NCBI GenBank assembly: GCA_022702545.1
Contig: JAHRBC010000003.1
Location: 3,968,001 to 4,032,000 of the forward strand
DNA: 64,000 nt
Source of the DNA: Phycomyces nitens
Taxonomy: Eukaryota; Mucoromycota; Mucoromycetes; Mucorales; Phycomycetaceae
Reading direction: 5' to 3'
Both the position numbers and the translations under genes were made by a program. The notes under the pieces were generated by a model. The model searched no databases, was not told the origin of the DNA, and saw nothing but the letters and a program-made list of their open reading frames with translations. How positions within the stretch are numbered: position 1 is the stretch's first letter; each line of letters starts with the position of its first letter. Below are positions 39,943-51,160 of this stretch, in pieces.

Positions 39943-40293
39943 GCGCATCACGCGGCTCGACTAGAGTTATTTACCCACTGTGAAGACAAAATAGCCCATC
40001 CCATGGCTACAGCACAATATTCAAATGCTGCCGTCATCTCTGCCAATGCCTAATAGCCATATCAGCTGTAGCCAAGACTAAAGTAACAGCCTGGCCAAGA
40101 CAAGACAAGGTCTGAATCACGAGTAAGAACAAGACAATCTCCCTATCATATTCACAGGACAGGGCACAGAGATTCCAGGCGATCACTATGTGTCTATGTG
40201 TATGTGGGCTGTGTGCAAGCAAAGGCACTATATGGGTCACTGACACGTGAAAAACACGGAGCAGGTCTTCCACACCAAGGGGAACATCCTCTT
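39943..40293 (-). CDS. Tentative small multi-span membrane protein
   Basis: On the minus strand an ATG near 40288 opens a hydrophobic frame (MFPLVWKTCSVFFT). A 59-nt intron with a good GTCAGT donor and a CATAG acceptor would join it to IAWNLCALSCEYDREIVLFL and LSCLGQAVTLVLATADMAIR. A second hydrophobic block (FEYCAVAMGWAILSSQ) lies further on in a different phase and would need another intron that I could not place. The run of hydrophobic segments separated by short charged loops suggests a small integral membrane protein. The boundaries are approximate and the gene may not be real. Confidence 0.25.
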
Positions 40294-40706
40294 CCTTCCG
40301 TCGCAAGCCAAATCAGATAAGCCCTGTTTGCCACCAATCCAACCATACTCTTGCAATAAGAATCGCATCTTTCTATAAAATAAAATAAATTATATATATA
40401 TATATAATTTTGGGAATAACTTGAAACCCTAATGATATTTTAGATATATAGATTGATGTTACAGATACCAATTGATTCCCCAAGGCTTATCCTCACAATC
40501 ATAACCAATACTCAATTCAGTACGGCATCTTTTTCACACCATTCTTCCGTCTCACACTTTCACACTCTCACACACTCTCTGTCTTTTTTATTATTATTAT
40601 TATTTGCCCCCTTGCAAGAATAATATATTTAAATATTTAAAAAGGTCCTCTCTGTTTGCATTCTCTACAACACATTTCTTGTCTCCAAGGCAACCAGCCA
40701 ACACAC

Positions 40707-40707
<1 letters not shown>

Positions 40708-40756
<49 letters not shown>
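40708..40756 (+). repeat. Seven tandem copies of a 7-bp unit (ACTATTC)
   Basis: Exactly 49 bp made of seven perfect ACTATTC units, without spacers, so a minisatellite-like array and not CRISPR. It lies upstream of the Sen2 region. Confidence 0.95.
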
Positions 40757-40757
<1 letters not shown>

Positions 40758-41143
40758 GCATAATTTATAAAGTGTGTGTTTTCTACATTCTTAATCACAA
40801 GCAATCATCAATGTCAATCATCAAACAGATTACCACAAGATGACCAACAGACAATCTACCCAACTCTTATGAAAGAACGCGTTTGGAATCAATTGTGTCT
40901 GTGTGAAATATGCTTCTGTGGCTGGGTCCGTTTCAATTTCCGTGGGATAATTTCAAAGAAGACCATGGGTCAGAATAGACGGATCCTCTTCAAAGGGGTT
41001 CATATATATATATGTATATATGTATATATGTATATATATATATCTCTTTACCGCACGTGGGGTTTAAATGCTCATCCACCCGTGTCTCTCTGGTCCTCGG
41101 CAGAAAACAAGTGTAAATAGAACAAGGCTTGTCTCCAAGTAAA

Positions 41144-41521
41144 ATGGTCTGGTTAACAGGCCCCATCAGTCCCCTTCTTTATTATGCCCACGACCTCCTT
41201 TATGAACATAAAGATTGCATTCAGACAAGCCTTGAAATCTCGGAATACTTGAACCGTCTGTTTGGAACTGTTGGATTGTATGTTGGTTATATCAATGCAA
41301 AACAAATACTTCTTGTATCGGTGGCCTGTAAACAAACCAGCAGCAGTAATATTATGTTTATATCAATATATTGATCCGTCAATGATACTGCATCTAATTA
41401 TAAGCGTGTCATGTCATTTCCCCTTATTCCACTCTCGAGTGTCTTGCTTTTCATGTCTTTTTGTCCATCTTTCTAATGCCCTTTCTAATGCAGCATTTAT
41501 GCAAGTAACGCATATGACTAA
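41144..41521 (+). CDS. Tentative 53-residue protein, unknown
   Basis: An open frame from ATG 41144 (MVWLTGPISPLLYYAHDL) stays open for 77 codons. If spliced at GT 41278 to AG 41493, where CTAAT branch-like motifs precede the acceptor, it ends at 41521 with 53 residues. The composition (aromatic- and leucine-rich with charged residues) looks protein-like, and the stop lies 80 bp before SEN2. I recognise no family, and the splice choice is a guess. It could equally be non-coding 5' flank of SEN2. Confidence 0.25.
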
Positions 41522-41601
41522 AATCCCCCAGTCAACCCCGACTGTGGCTTGGTCCTTTCGCACCACCCCCCAAAGAACCAAGTAATGTCACTTGGCAACC
41601 A

Positions 41602-42909
41602 ATGAGTCATCTCAAACACACATCTACCTCGGTGCCTCTGCCTATACTTTTATCAGACCAGACTTCATCGTGGTTTTTATGGTGGAAAAAGATTATCCAG
41701 ACTGTCAGCTTTTTTGTGGATCCAAAACCACCAAGAAAGGCCATCTTGATGGAGTACGGTCGATTTGTATGGCTAGAAAGAAGAGACCATGCCTTGGAAC
41801 TCTATGATGCAGGATTCTTTGGCAAGGGATCTCTTTCCAGAAGCAAGCCTACCTGGCACGAGCGACACGGCTCACAGTGTTAGTTTATAAATATACATTG
41901 ATTCTTTATTTGAATTCAAAAAAAGGGTCTTATTGATTTTCTATCCCACAACCCTTTATTTATTTTTATACATTTGGCCAATATTATCTTGCCATATTAT
42001 TATTTTTTATTGTTTAGCTGACAAAAGCCCTTATTTGGAGCAAATTACTGTTGATCGTCGACGGCAGAGAAGAGAGAAAAAGAGGCTCGACAAGGGAGGC
42101 TCAACAGACAATCGTACGGATATTCTCAATGACACTTATAGTAGTCCAGAGCTATTAGACCTAGTAGAGGGGCAAGACATCGAGTGCCTTCAATTGGATC
42201 TATTAGAAGCATTTTTCCTTGCATTTTCACTCAATGCCCTGGAAATATGCGATACATCTCAGGTCAGATCATCCCCCTCAGAAGAAAAAAACCCCCCCGA
42301 TTTTTATCTTATTTACCTGTCAAATACCTCTTTTCGTTTATTATTTCTTAGAGAGTTTTGTCAGTCAAGGAGTGCTGGCATCTCTTTGGCCGTATTTTTA
42401 CAAGCTCGTCTCATGATCCTGAACACAGTCTGCACACTCCAGCCGCATGTCAACCCAATATCTTTAATGCACACTATGCTGCCTATCATCATTACAGGAG
42501 TCTAGGCTGGGTGCCCAAGAATGGTGCAAAGTTTGGGGTTGATTTTGGTATGGATCCTAGGCAGTGAAGAAGGAAAAAAAAAATAGAGTGGGTTTTGGTT
42601 GCAGTGATGTGTATCTTTATTGATATCTTATTTACTATAGTACTATATCAATCTGGCCCAAGATTTCGACATGCTGACTTTGGTGTGGTGGTCTTACCAC
42701 ACAATGAAATTCTGGACGAGACTTCTGGTTCACGTAGCTGGAAATGGCTTCTTGGCCTCAACCGGGTTTGCACTCAAGTCAAAAAAACACTTGTGCTCTG
42801 CTACGTCTTTGTACCTCAAGACCAACCAGATCTCAACACTCTCTTGAGAACATACACAATACAAGAAGTGGTCTTGAAACGTTGGTCTGCTGAAAAGAAT
42901 AGAGAGTGA
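41602..42909 (+). CDS. SEN2: tRNA-splicing endonuclease catalytic subunit Sen2
   Basis: Exons 41602-41878, 42018-42262, 42352-42547 and 42641-42909 join to 328 residues with GT-AG introns. Sen2 is one of two nuclease subunits of the heterotetrameric tRNA-splicing endonuclease and cuts the 5' splice site of intron-containing pre-tRNAs. The N-terminal part has the Sen2 motif [20 protein letters not shown] followed by [14 protein letters not shown]. The C-terminal nuclease domain has [18 protein letters not shown]. The three catalytic residues of the EndA fold are present: Y242 in VDFVLYQSGP, H250 in FRHADF and a lysine at 287/288 in TQVKKTLVL. The middle is charged and variable. The protein is shorter than yeast Sen2 but close to the core. 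All key residues are intact, so it should be active. Confidence 0.94.
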
Positions 42910-43646
42910 ATATCACCAAGACACATACATTCCTTGTACATGAAAGAGTCCATTTTTGGACTTTGATACACGTTTCACGCAACTCACATATTCCGAATTT
43001 CAGCCTTTCTATAAACTTTAAAATTACCAGCCTAATGCATAATTTGTTATTTCTCACCATATATTTCAATTGTGATAATACAACCATGGCCAATTTTCAT
43101 CTATTTATTTATTGCTTGCTTGTTTGTCTATTTAGTATATGAATATAACAAACAGCCAAATCGTATGATATCTGTGCTGATCAAAAGATAGCTTTAGATT
43201 TCTAAGCATATATAAAAATCAGCAGTCAGCCTAGTGGAGTATGTATATCATGGGGCGTGATCCACTACCAAAATTTGGCATAAATACAGACAGTCTACAT
43301 GTAATAAGATATTATCTATATATACTGTATGTCTGGGTGAATAAAATCATTAAAGACATGTTTTATTTGTATCAATTGGGTCTATAATGCCAAGGACATG
43401 CTCAATGCTTGCTAGAACATCGTAAAACAACAAGGCGCAAGTATTTATTTGGTTTTGTTTGATTCCTTGGTAGCCATGTCTGTTATTTTGTGTGGGATCA
43501 TACACACGACTAGAGATCTACATTAATGCGGCCCAAGCTTCGGGTAATTGTGGTGCTTGGACGCCCATAGAATAACATGTATTATTGTACCACAGCTACC
43601 TCATTGTACAGAACAATATGTTCCAGTTTATCTTGCACTAGCAAAA

Positions 43647-43679
<33 letters not shown>

Positions 43680-46600
43680 TTCTTAAAAATAATCCGTGTC
43701 TAAAAGGGCGGCTATTCTCTAAAACTAAATCCGTATTAGCTCTATCAAACAGGTTAATCTAATGACTTTCTTACTTTATGGATAGTATTATTTTTAAATA
43801 TCAATAAAACATATGATATAGCTTGGTCTCTTGGATCCTTGCTATCTCGACTAAAATAAGACAAGCTCATGTTAAAATACTAAACGGTTGAACAAACCTT
43901 GTCTATCGGAAAGCTGGCCACAGTAATATCATTGTTTAATATAATTTTCGGATAGAAACGAACTAATTATTATTATTATGTGCTAATCCCTGGGTTGATT
44001 GCAAGATGGACTGGTTTTCTGACCGATTAGGCGGATTCATCTGGGTGGCCTAGGGCTTTCATATACTCTTGTATGTGGGTGTATGTTTACATAAACATAC
44101 ATGTATTGTCGTTGGTGTGCCACATGAATTTAAAAAATGGAAAAATATATTTATTTATGCTTACTAAAAAACCTTCTCAATTATACCAACACCTGCTGAA
44201 CAATTAAAATCTCCCGAGATTTCACATTCTGCAAAGTATTATAGAATATACAGAAAAATACACGTCTACTTTAATTAGCAACTAGAGTACACAATGGATT
44301 GCATGCGGATCTCTTTAATATTTCCAAAAAAAAGATACGCCTTATCATCTGAGTTTGCATGTCCAAATAATTGGATCGGCGATAATTAAATTGCAGTACT
44401 TGCGAAATTTGAACGCAAAAATTCCTTTTTGTTATTTTCACTAACCATACCATGCAATGTAATGTAATAAAATACAAGATGCCAATTGTGAATATATTAT
44501 TTATTTTTTGAATGAGATTGATTTAGACATGTATATAAAATGCTAAAAAAATATGTTTTCCCAAGAATGCGGTTTTAAACAAACTAGTATTCAGGTATCA
44601 AAGGCACCTGGTATGTCACAATGCAACCTCTTTGGAAACTTTATTCCACACATATTAAAAAGTATATCATCTCACAGTCAATATCAAGCTAATTAATTGG
44701 TGCACATTAGACATTGTATGAAGAGCATGCATTTATTTTGGGTTTATAATTTTTCCATATTTACTGACTCTTGGGCTATTATTATTATTATTATTATTAT
44801 TATTTAACTAAAATGTTAGAATTGAGATGAGTTTTTTTTTGTATAATTGTGAAAAACAATGACTTGGTTATTTGGTTTATCACCAATATGCTCTTAATAG
44901 TAATAAAAAATCTAAAATCTTATTGATAGTCTAGAATAAGAGTACAATGGTTCTGGTCGATTATCACCAGCTGGTGCCAGGTTTGTTTTGGTATATTTCT
45001 TTATACATCATACTAAAATATGCTTCTTATTGGTTTCTGTTTTTAATGAATTGTACGTATATTGAGTTTATAAAAACTGGAATATTTCAAATATATCAGT
45101 TACAATGCCCTAGCCAAAAGTAAATTGGGGTTTAAACCCAAAGAGAATGGTAGCTAAAGAACTTTCTCTTCTTGTTTTTATCATTTGTGAATAAAAAGTA
45201 AAAAAAAGAATGAATCTTTAGAGCACAACCATCATGAGGTTTAGATCATATACTTTGTCAAACAATTCTTGGGACTTTACTCAATATTAATTTATCCACC
45301 ATGACTTTATTTTGATATCTATGCATTCAGCATACAAAAGGAGAAGATAATGTTCACTGAGCATTATGTGCATACTCTTGCACCATTCATTGTTAATATT
45401 TGCTGCTTGAATTCAATTGAAATATTTAAATATATCCAAAAAAAAACGCTGATTTCATTGAGACCTTTTAAACTTTTGAAATTATAATATCACCAGCCTT
45501 TTCAATCCAGGAATATTTGATGAACATTTGGTCACATTATAAAGACATGATATGACCGGATTTTATGTTTGCTGGTGAATAGACACCCACATTTGTGTCT
45601 GTTTCTGTATTGTGGCCCTTTATTTAAGTTTAGAACTAAAATCTACTCTACTTATACCACTTGCTCGGTATCCGTGCACATATCCGACAGTTTGGAAACA
45701 GGTAATTTCAGATTTCTCTGTGGTGGATCATGCAAATTGATACCGAGGGTCTACATGCTCTCTAAAATTACAGAAATAACAATATAGGAATTATAAAAAT
45801 TATTACGGTACTATCATATGACAAGGTTATCAAGTTCTAGGATATGTATAAATTAGTTGGTCATTTCGAGACTATATATTATATGTTTATATATTAAGAG
45901 GTAATAACACCTGGATAGTACATTCCTATTTTCAATGCAAGATCAACACCCTTGGAATTCATGCTTAAAATTCTAGCCATTTTTATAAGTAATCAAAATT
46001 GTAATAACCTTTACTATAAATTGAGCATATTATCTTTTTACTGCCACAGGCTATTTGTGTGTATGACGACTAAGATATGAAATATGAGTGATATTGTAGG
46101 AGTGTAGATATAGGGAAAAGAGGAAATATATATCCAATAGACTATATTACTCTCTCGTATTGTTCAGGTTAGTCTATATGCTGTTGTAATGTATTGTCAT
46201 TTGGCTGATTTACAACACTTAATTATAATGGCCCTTCCATCTTCCCAAGTTAAATGAACTGATTGAAAAACTGATATTCTACCATACATTATATTCACAA
46301 ACTATATTATTAAAAAAACTACATTGCATCTATATATTCAGCTTTTGCTAATAATATTTTCAAAACTATACAAGCAAGGCTTGCTTTGCATTTCTATATA
46401 GTTGGAGCTATGTGTGTGGAATTGAATATCCAGTTAATTAGAAATTTTATCCTTTAGATTGATTCTTAACCTGAAAATATTCATAAAACAGGTTTCTTAG
46501 TGGGTTTCAAAGGGACACAGAACCTGGTCTACTGTCGGTTAAAATAATGCATATTCTTGCAAGTAATAATTGTGTAAGCCGACAGTATGGCTATGAAATT

Positions 46601-48169
46601 GTGGACCTCGCCTTAACGCTTGCTTCTAATGCTACTTGTTAAATCAGGGATACGACACCCAATCTTTATCTTGTTTTTAAATACACCAAAACTTCTTTTA
46701 TGTCGGTAATATGTAAAATAATCATATTTGGCATGAGTCTGCTTCACAAGGTAAATTAAAAAATATAGTATTTGATACTTGAGTGAAAGGGTAAATTTTA
46801 TATTATATAAACTGCTTTCTATACAGTCCCGTAGGTTGGCTAATGACACATATTAAGCTTTCTAATAAAGGTATACTTATATATATATTAGCATATCTGT
46901 TTTTTTTTGGCTTTCTACAATGAGAACACAGTATCAATACTTACTGAAATTGACAAATGGTGGGCTGGCTATGTAGTATGAATGCCCAACTCAATGACAA
47001 GAAAATGAATACGGGTAGAAAGACAATATTTATAAAGAACAAATTAAGAGACTATTTAACTACTTCCGTGCATTTCTACAGCTACATCACTACTTCAAAG
47101 TTTACTGCAATGAGCGATACAACAAAACTGGTGAATAAAATTCACTGTGTCAATGGGTATGAGACTAGAGATCTTTATATTTATTCGCTCTCTACTTACT
47201 TAGCAAGGTAAAAATTAGTCTTATTCTTCAGATACTTTTTTGTTTGGTTATTAACCATCTTACTACAAATATTCATGTGCTGATCATTTATCTAATCTTA
47301 TTGATGATTTGTATAAAAATAATGGTTGTATGGTATAAGCCTCTTGGGTTATTAACTCGAGTTTTTCTCTACAAAAAAAAACTTTCCTCAGTGTCCAGCT
47401 CGCTATCTCCCTACCGCACCCATATAATACTATATCTAAAAAATATATATTTTTTAGCGAATACACTTTTTTACACTATATTAGTTTTGAAAATATACAA
47501 AGTGGTTTTATTGTTGAGCATCATATACAATCATATAACAACATTGGCAATTTATTTTATAATATTAAATTGGTCACTTTCTTGAAGAACCTAGAATATG
47601 CTAATATACCCAAAGTATTGATGACCTATATAAGGTTTTTATTATGGCTGACTTTTTGTTTTGATAATCCATCCCATAGGAGGTTTACATATACAATATT
47701 ATAGTTAAAAATGTCTAAAAAAGCGTGGTTAATACTTTTATTATATCACCTTTCTGAATAGATTTAGTAGTTCAAATACTATGGTATAGGTAGATAACCA
47801 AATATACCAAGTTTGAGAAATATATTTTGTATCTTATCTTGTTTCTTCTATTCCTTTGAATTGTGTTTATTATAATCTAGGCAGTGTACTCATGTGGTAT
47901 TTATTACTATTATAAAAATATAGTACAGGCCATTATAAGCTAATAGGCTCTAAAATTCAAAATCTCTATATTCAAACATATTTTTGTGCGGGTTTCAAGT
48001 CATTGAGACCTAAATCCAGGGGATATTTTAAATATGTAACCAAGACCTCTAAAAATAACATTTATAAATGCATACACTCGGGCCAAAGAAATCACCGCCA
48101 CTTTATCAGAAATAAGCCTTTTCTACAAACTTGATCACTTTTTTTAGGAAATAAAGAACCAAAAACTTA
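42910..48169. other. Long AT-rich gene-poor stretch
   Basis: Over 5 kb with no supported gene on either strand. It contains two simple (ATT)n tracts at 43647-43679 and 44777-44804. Short open frames are unrelated to known families. Confidence 0.45.
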
Positions 48170-49150
48170 TTTCTTAGACGCAAGTTATTTGAGTTTGATC
48201 GTGGTGGTATTGTTTGGGTCTCTAGTTCCAACTATACTCCAACTAAGATTGGATACTATGTGAAGATCTCTCAATTGACAATTAACACCAACATCAAACA
48301 CTGAAAATGAAAAGTGATACAGCGAATACAAAGTCTAGACCGGGAAGATAGAACAAACTTAGTGTCACAGATGTTACGAGTCTTTGCTTGAGTGTGAGAT
48401 GGGATTCTCTTAAAGGTTTTTATTGCCACCAAGCAGATTTTGCGGCTGGATAAGGTATTGTTTGCAGAGAAAGGATTGTTAGATATTTAAGAGTAAAACA
48501 TGTGAGATTGTATAAAACTGTATCCAAAATACACTTGATCCCGTAAACACAAGAAGACTTGGCTGTATTAGGGTAGAGTTAGAGCCAACTTTAGCATTGA
48601 GGAGTGGAATAGGATGGTAAGGTCAGATAAGTCTAGATTCATGGTTGAGGGTAATAATATTACAACTTGAAAGTATTGAAAAGGTTTTGTAATGGTATGG
48701 AGCTGTTCTGGGCTGGTTGTCTTGACCCTTGGTCTTTTTCTTGGAAGTTCTGTTGACCAAGGCGCCTATGTTAATTGTTTGTCTAATGACTTCAATTCAT
48801 AGTATCATAAATTGATAAAGAGCCATTATAATATATTTATATTTTAATATTAAAGTGTCAGTTACCATGCTGGCTCGCATACAACATGGAGGAAGAATTG
48901 TTGGAAAATTCGGCGATTTGACTACTGTCTACCCCCAAAGTTTCATTTGCTACCCAATCGAGCATGATTGGTATGCTTTAAAAGGCCAAAAGTCAAGATA
49001 AATAGGTATCTACTAACAGTCTTTATGTCCTCAAGGGTGTCAGCCTTTATGAATGGGTGGGAATAAACCCTAAAGCACTGTATACTCTTGTCGCAAATAT
49101 GCCTGATAGAGTTAAGACTGTAATATAGGCTCGTGGTGGTCACATTATAT
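48170..49150 (+). pseudogene. Decayed Tc1/mariner transposase, a third family member
   Basis: Plus-strand pieces in all three phases line up in order with a Tc1 transposase. They are an N-terminal helix-turn-helix portion with KLFEFDRGGIV and YTPTKIGYYVKISQ (48180-48290), the first catalytic region resembling SDKSRFMVEG (about 48625-48650), then FWAGCLDPWSF (about 48700-48735), THTTWRKNCWKIRRFDY-like sequence (about 48870-48930), and PIEHDWYALKGQK (about 48955-48995), which carries the catalytic glutamate. Many stops and frameshifts interrupt it. The element is inactive and more eroded than the copy at 1.2 kb. Terminal repeats were not identified. Confidence 0.72.
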
Positions 49151-49886
49151 ATTTTTATTTGTATTGTATTGCTTTATTACAATAAATATATTATTCTAAC
49201 CATAAAACCAAAGTTTCGGTGTATTTTGTGTCTTTGCTTAGAAGACATGGGTCAAAGAAGTTGAATATGTAGTTTTTCGGGATTATAAATTGAGAATTTT
49301 GGCAGTGATTTCTTCGGGGGTTGTGTATATATGTACATTTGTGAAACGATTACACACTGTTTACTGGTGGGGGGTTTTTTTTGGATCTTTACAAGTATAC
49401 ATATATGTGTATTTGTATATAATAAGTAATAATAAATTCAAGACGACTAAGGGGTGCAAACAATAATATATATATATAATGCCTGATTATGTAATATTTA
49501 ACATAGTTGTATGCTATGGAAAACATATATAATACATTTCTCTATTTTTTGTAATATTTGACAGACTATGATATATTTTGTAGGGTGTATTTGGATAATA
49601 ATATTAGTCTGTCAACTGTTAAAGGATAATATCATAAGTTAACTTTAAACTATGCAGCCTATGTGTACAAGATACCCCTAAGTTTTTTTTTGTCAGACAG
49701 AATAATTTTATATATGCATATGCATACTATAGGTGGCGCATGTATATGACAAAATATAGCGTCTCATTTTTGTACAAGATGGCCAAATATTATTTCTTTG
49801 AAAATATTTTTGTGCATAATATATATAAAGGGAAAAAGCTTTACTATCTTTTTCTACTAATAACACAGAATTATCTTTTAAAGAAA
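49151..49886. other. AT-rich spacer before the methyltransferase gene
   Basis: No coding signal is evident. An in-frame extension to 49740 exists but is AT-rich and hydrophobic, unlike the downstream protein. The ATG at 49887 is therefore preferred as the methyltransferase start. Confidence 0.4.
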
Positions 49887-51160
49887 ATGACTCTACATAC
49901 TGCCACAGTTGTTAATCCCCAGAGCTCTCTTCCCGTAAAAAGTGAAGATTCTTATAACCAAGTTATACCGGGTGCTGTACCAAATGTATTCAATCGCCAG
50001 TATCACACCCTTGAAGCTGGAAAATATATCCTTCCTTGTGATGAAGAAGAGAAAGGCCGTTTAAACTTGGTAAGTTTCTAGTTGGCTTGGAAAGATCATA
50101 ATATTAAACTACTCCAATATATTTAGCAACACTCAAATTTTGTAGATTTGTTTGATGGGTAGATCAATATTTATTTAATTTGTAACTTCCTTATCTCATT
50201 TATACCCTTTTAGACTTTTGCTCTCTAGTGCAAGAACCCATCTGCGTCCTGGTTCAAGGGTCATTGATTTTGCGTGTGGAACTGGAGCATGGATTCTGGT
50301 GGGTTGGCCTCATGTATATTCTTTTCTATATGGAACTAATAATATATTTTAGGATATGGCAAAAGCTTATCCAGACTCGACCTTTATTGGTGCTGATATT
50401 GCCGATGTTTTTCCCAAAGACGACTTGCCTCCAAATGTCAGCTTTTCAATCATTGATATTTCAAAGCCTTTACCCTTTGAAGAAAATTCGTTTGATTTGA
50501 TCAATTCCCGTCTTATAATTATCAGCATTCAAGAGGATAGATGGCCAACTATGCTTAAGGAGTGGCATCGTATGGTTAAGCCTGGTGGTCTGGTACAATT
50601 GATGGAATACGATCATCTGGTGAGTGTCGGTTCTAAACAAACAAAAGCTCGACCATAAAACTGTTGATCTCATTTTAAACATTTCAAAGGCATCAAATGG
50701 CAATCCAATCACCAATCGTTTTGTTCTTGGTCGTAAGTACATATAACAGTAGAGGATCTTCTAAAGCTCACTATTAAACATATGTTTTAGTTTATGGTGC
50801 AATGAAGAAAAACAAACAAGACTTCTTTGTCTCTAACAAGCTTCCTGCACTATTGCGTTGTTCTGGTTTTGACGTTCTTGAAAAAGATAGTAGAAATATA
50901 GAATTGAGTAAGTTATATTACTATTGTTATTGTTGATACTTACATGTTCTACAGAGGCAGATGGCACCGAATTATCCAAGAGGATCGTGGAAAATTGGAT
51001 TAGAGCAATGCTTGGTTTTAAACCATTTATTCTACCGTTTATATGCCCCGAGAACCCAGATTTATATGATTCGCTATTGGAAGAAAATGTAAATGCTTGT
51101 ATTGAGCAAGGCTGGTTTAAACGAGCAATTGGTGTAGTTGGAAGAAAGCCATTAGTATAA
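49887..51160 (+). CDS. Class I SAM-dependent methyltransferase
   Basis: Seven exons, 49887-50069, 50127-50158, 50214-50298, 50353-50619, 50690-50732, 50791-50907 and 50955-51160, join to 310 residues with GT-AG introns. The Rossmann-type methyltransferase fold is clear. Motif I is VIDFACGTGAW (residues 88-98), which binds S-adenosylmethionine. The acidic end of strand 2 is D115 in FIGADI, motif IV reads FDLINSRLIII, and MVKPGGLVQLMEYD follows. This resembles the UMTA/LaeA-like methyltransferases abundant in fungi. Their substrates vary (small molecules or proteins) and cannot be inferred here. The flanks are gene-poor for several kilobases, and no biosynthetic cluster is seen. The N-terminal 60 residues are family-specific and without a recognisable domain. 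Confidence 0.9.

Noticed and set aside
40708..40756. CRISPR-like array
   Set aside because: Seven-base units without spacers in a eukaryotic genome; simple tandem repeat.
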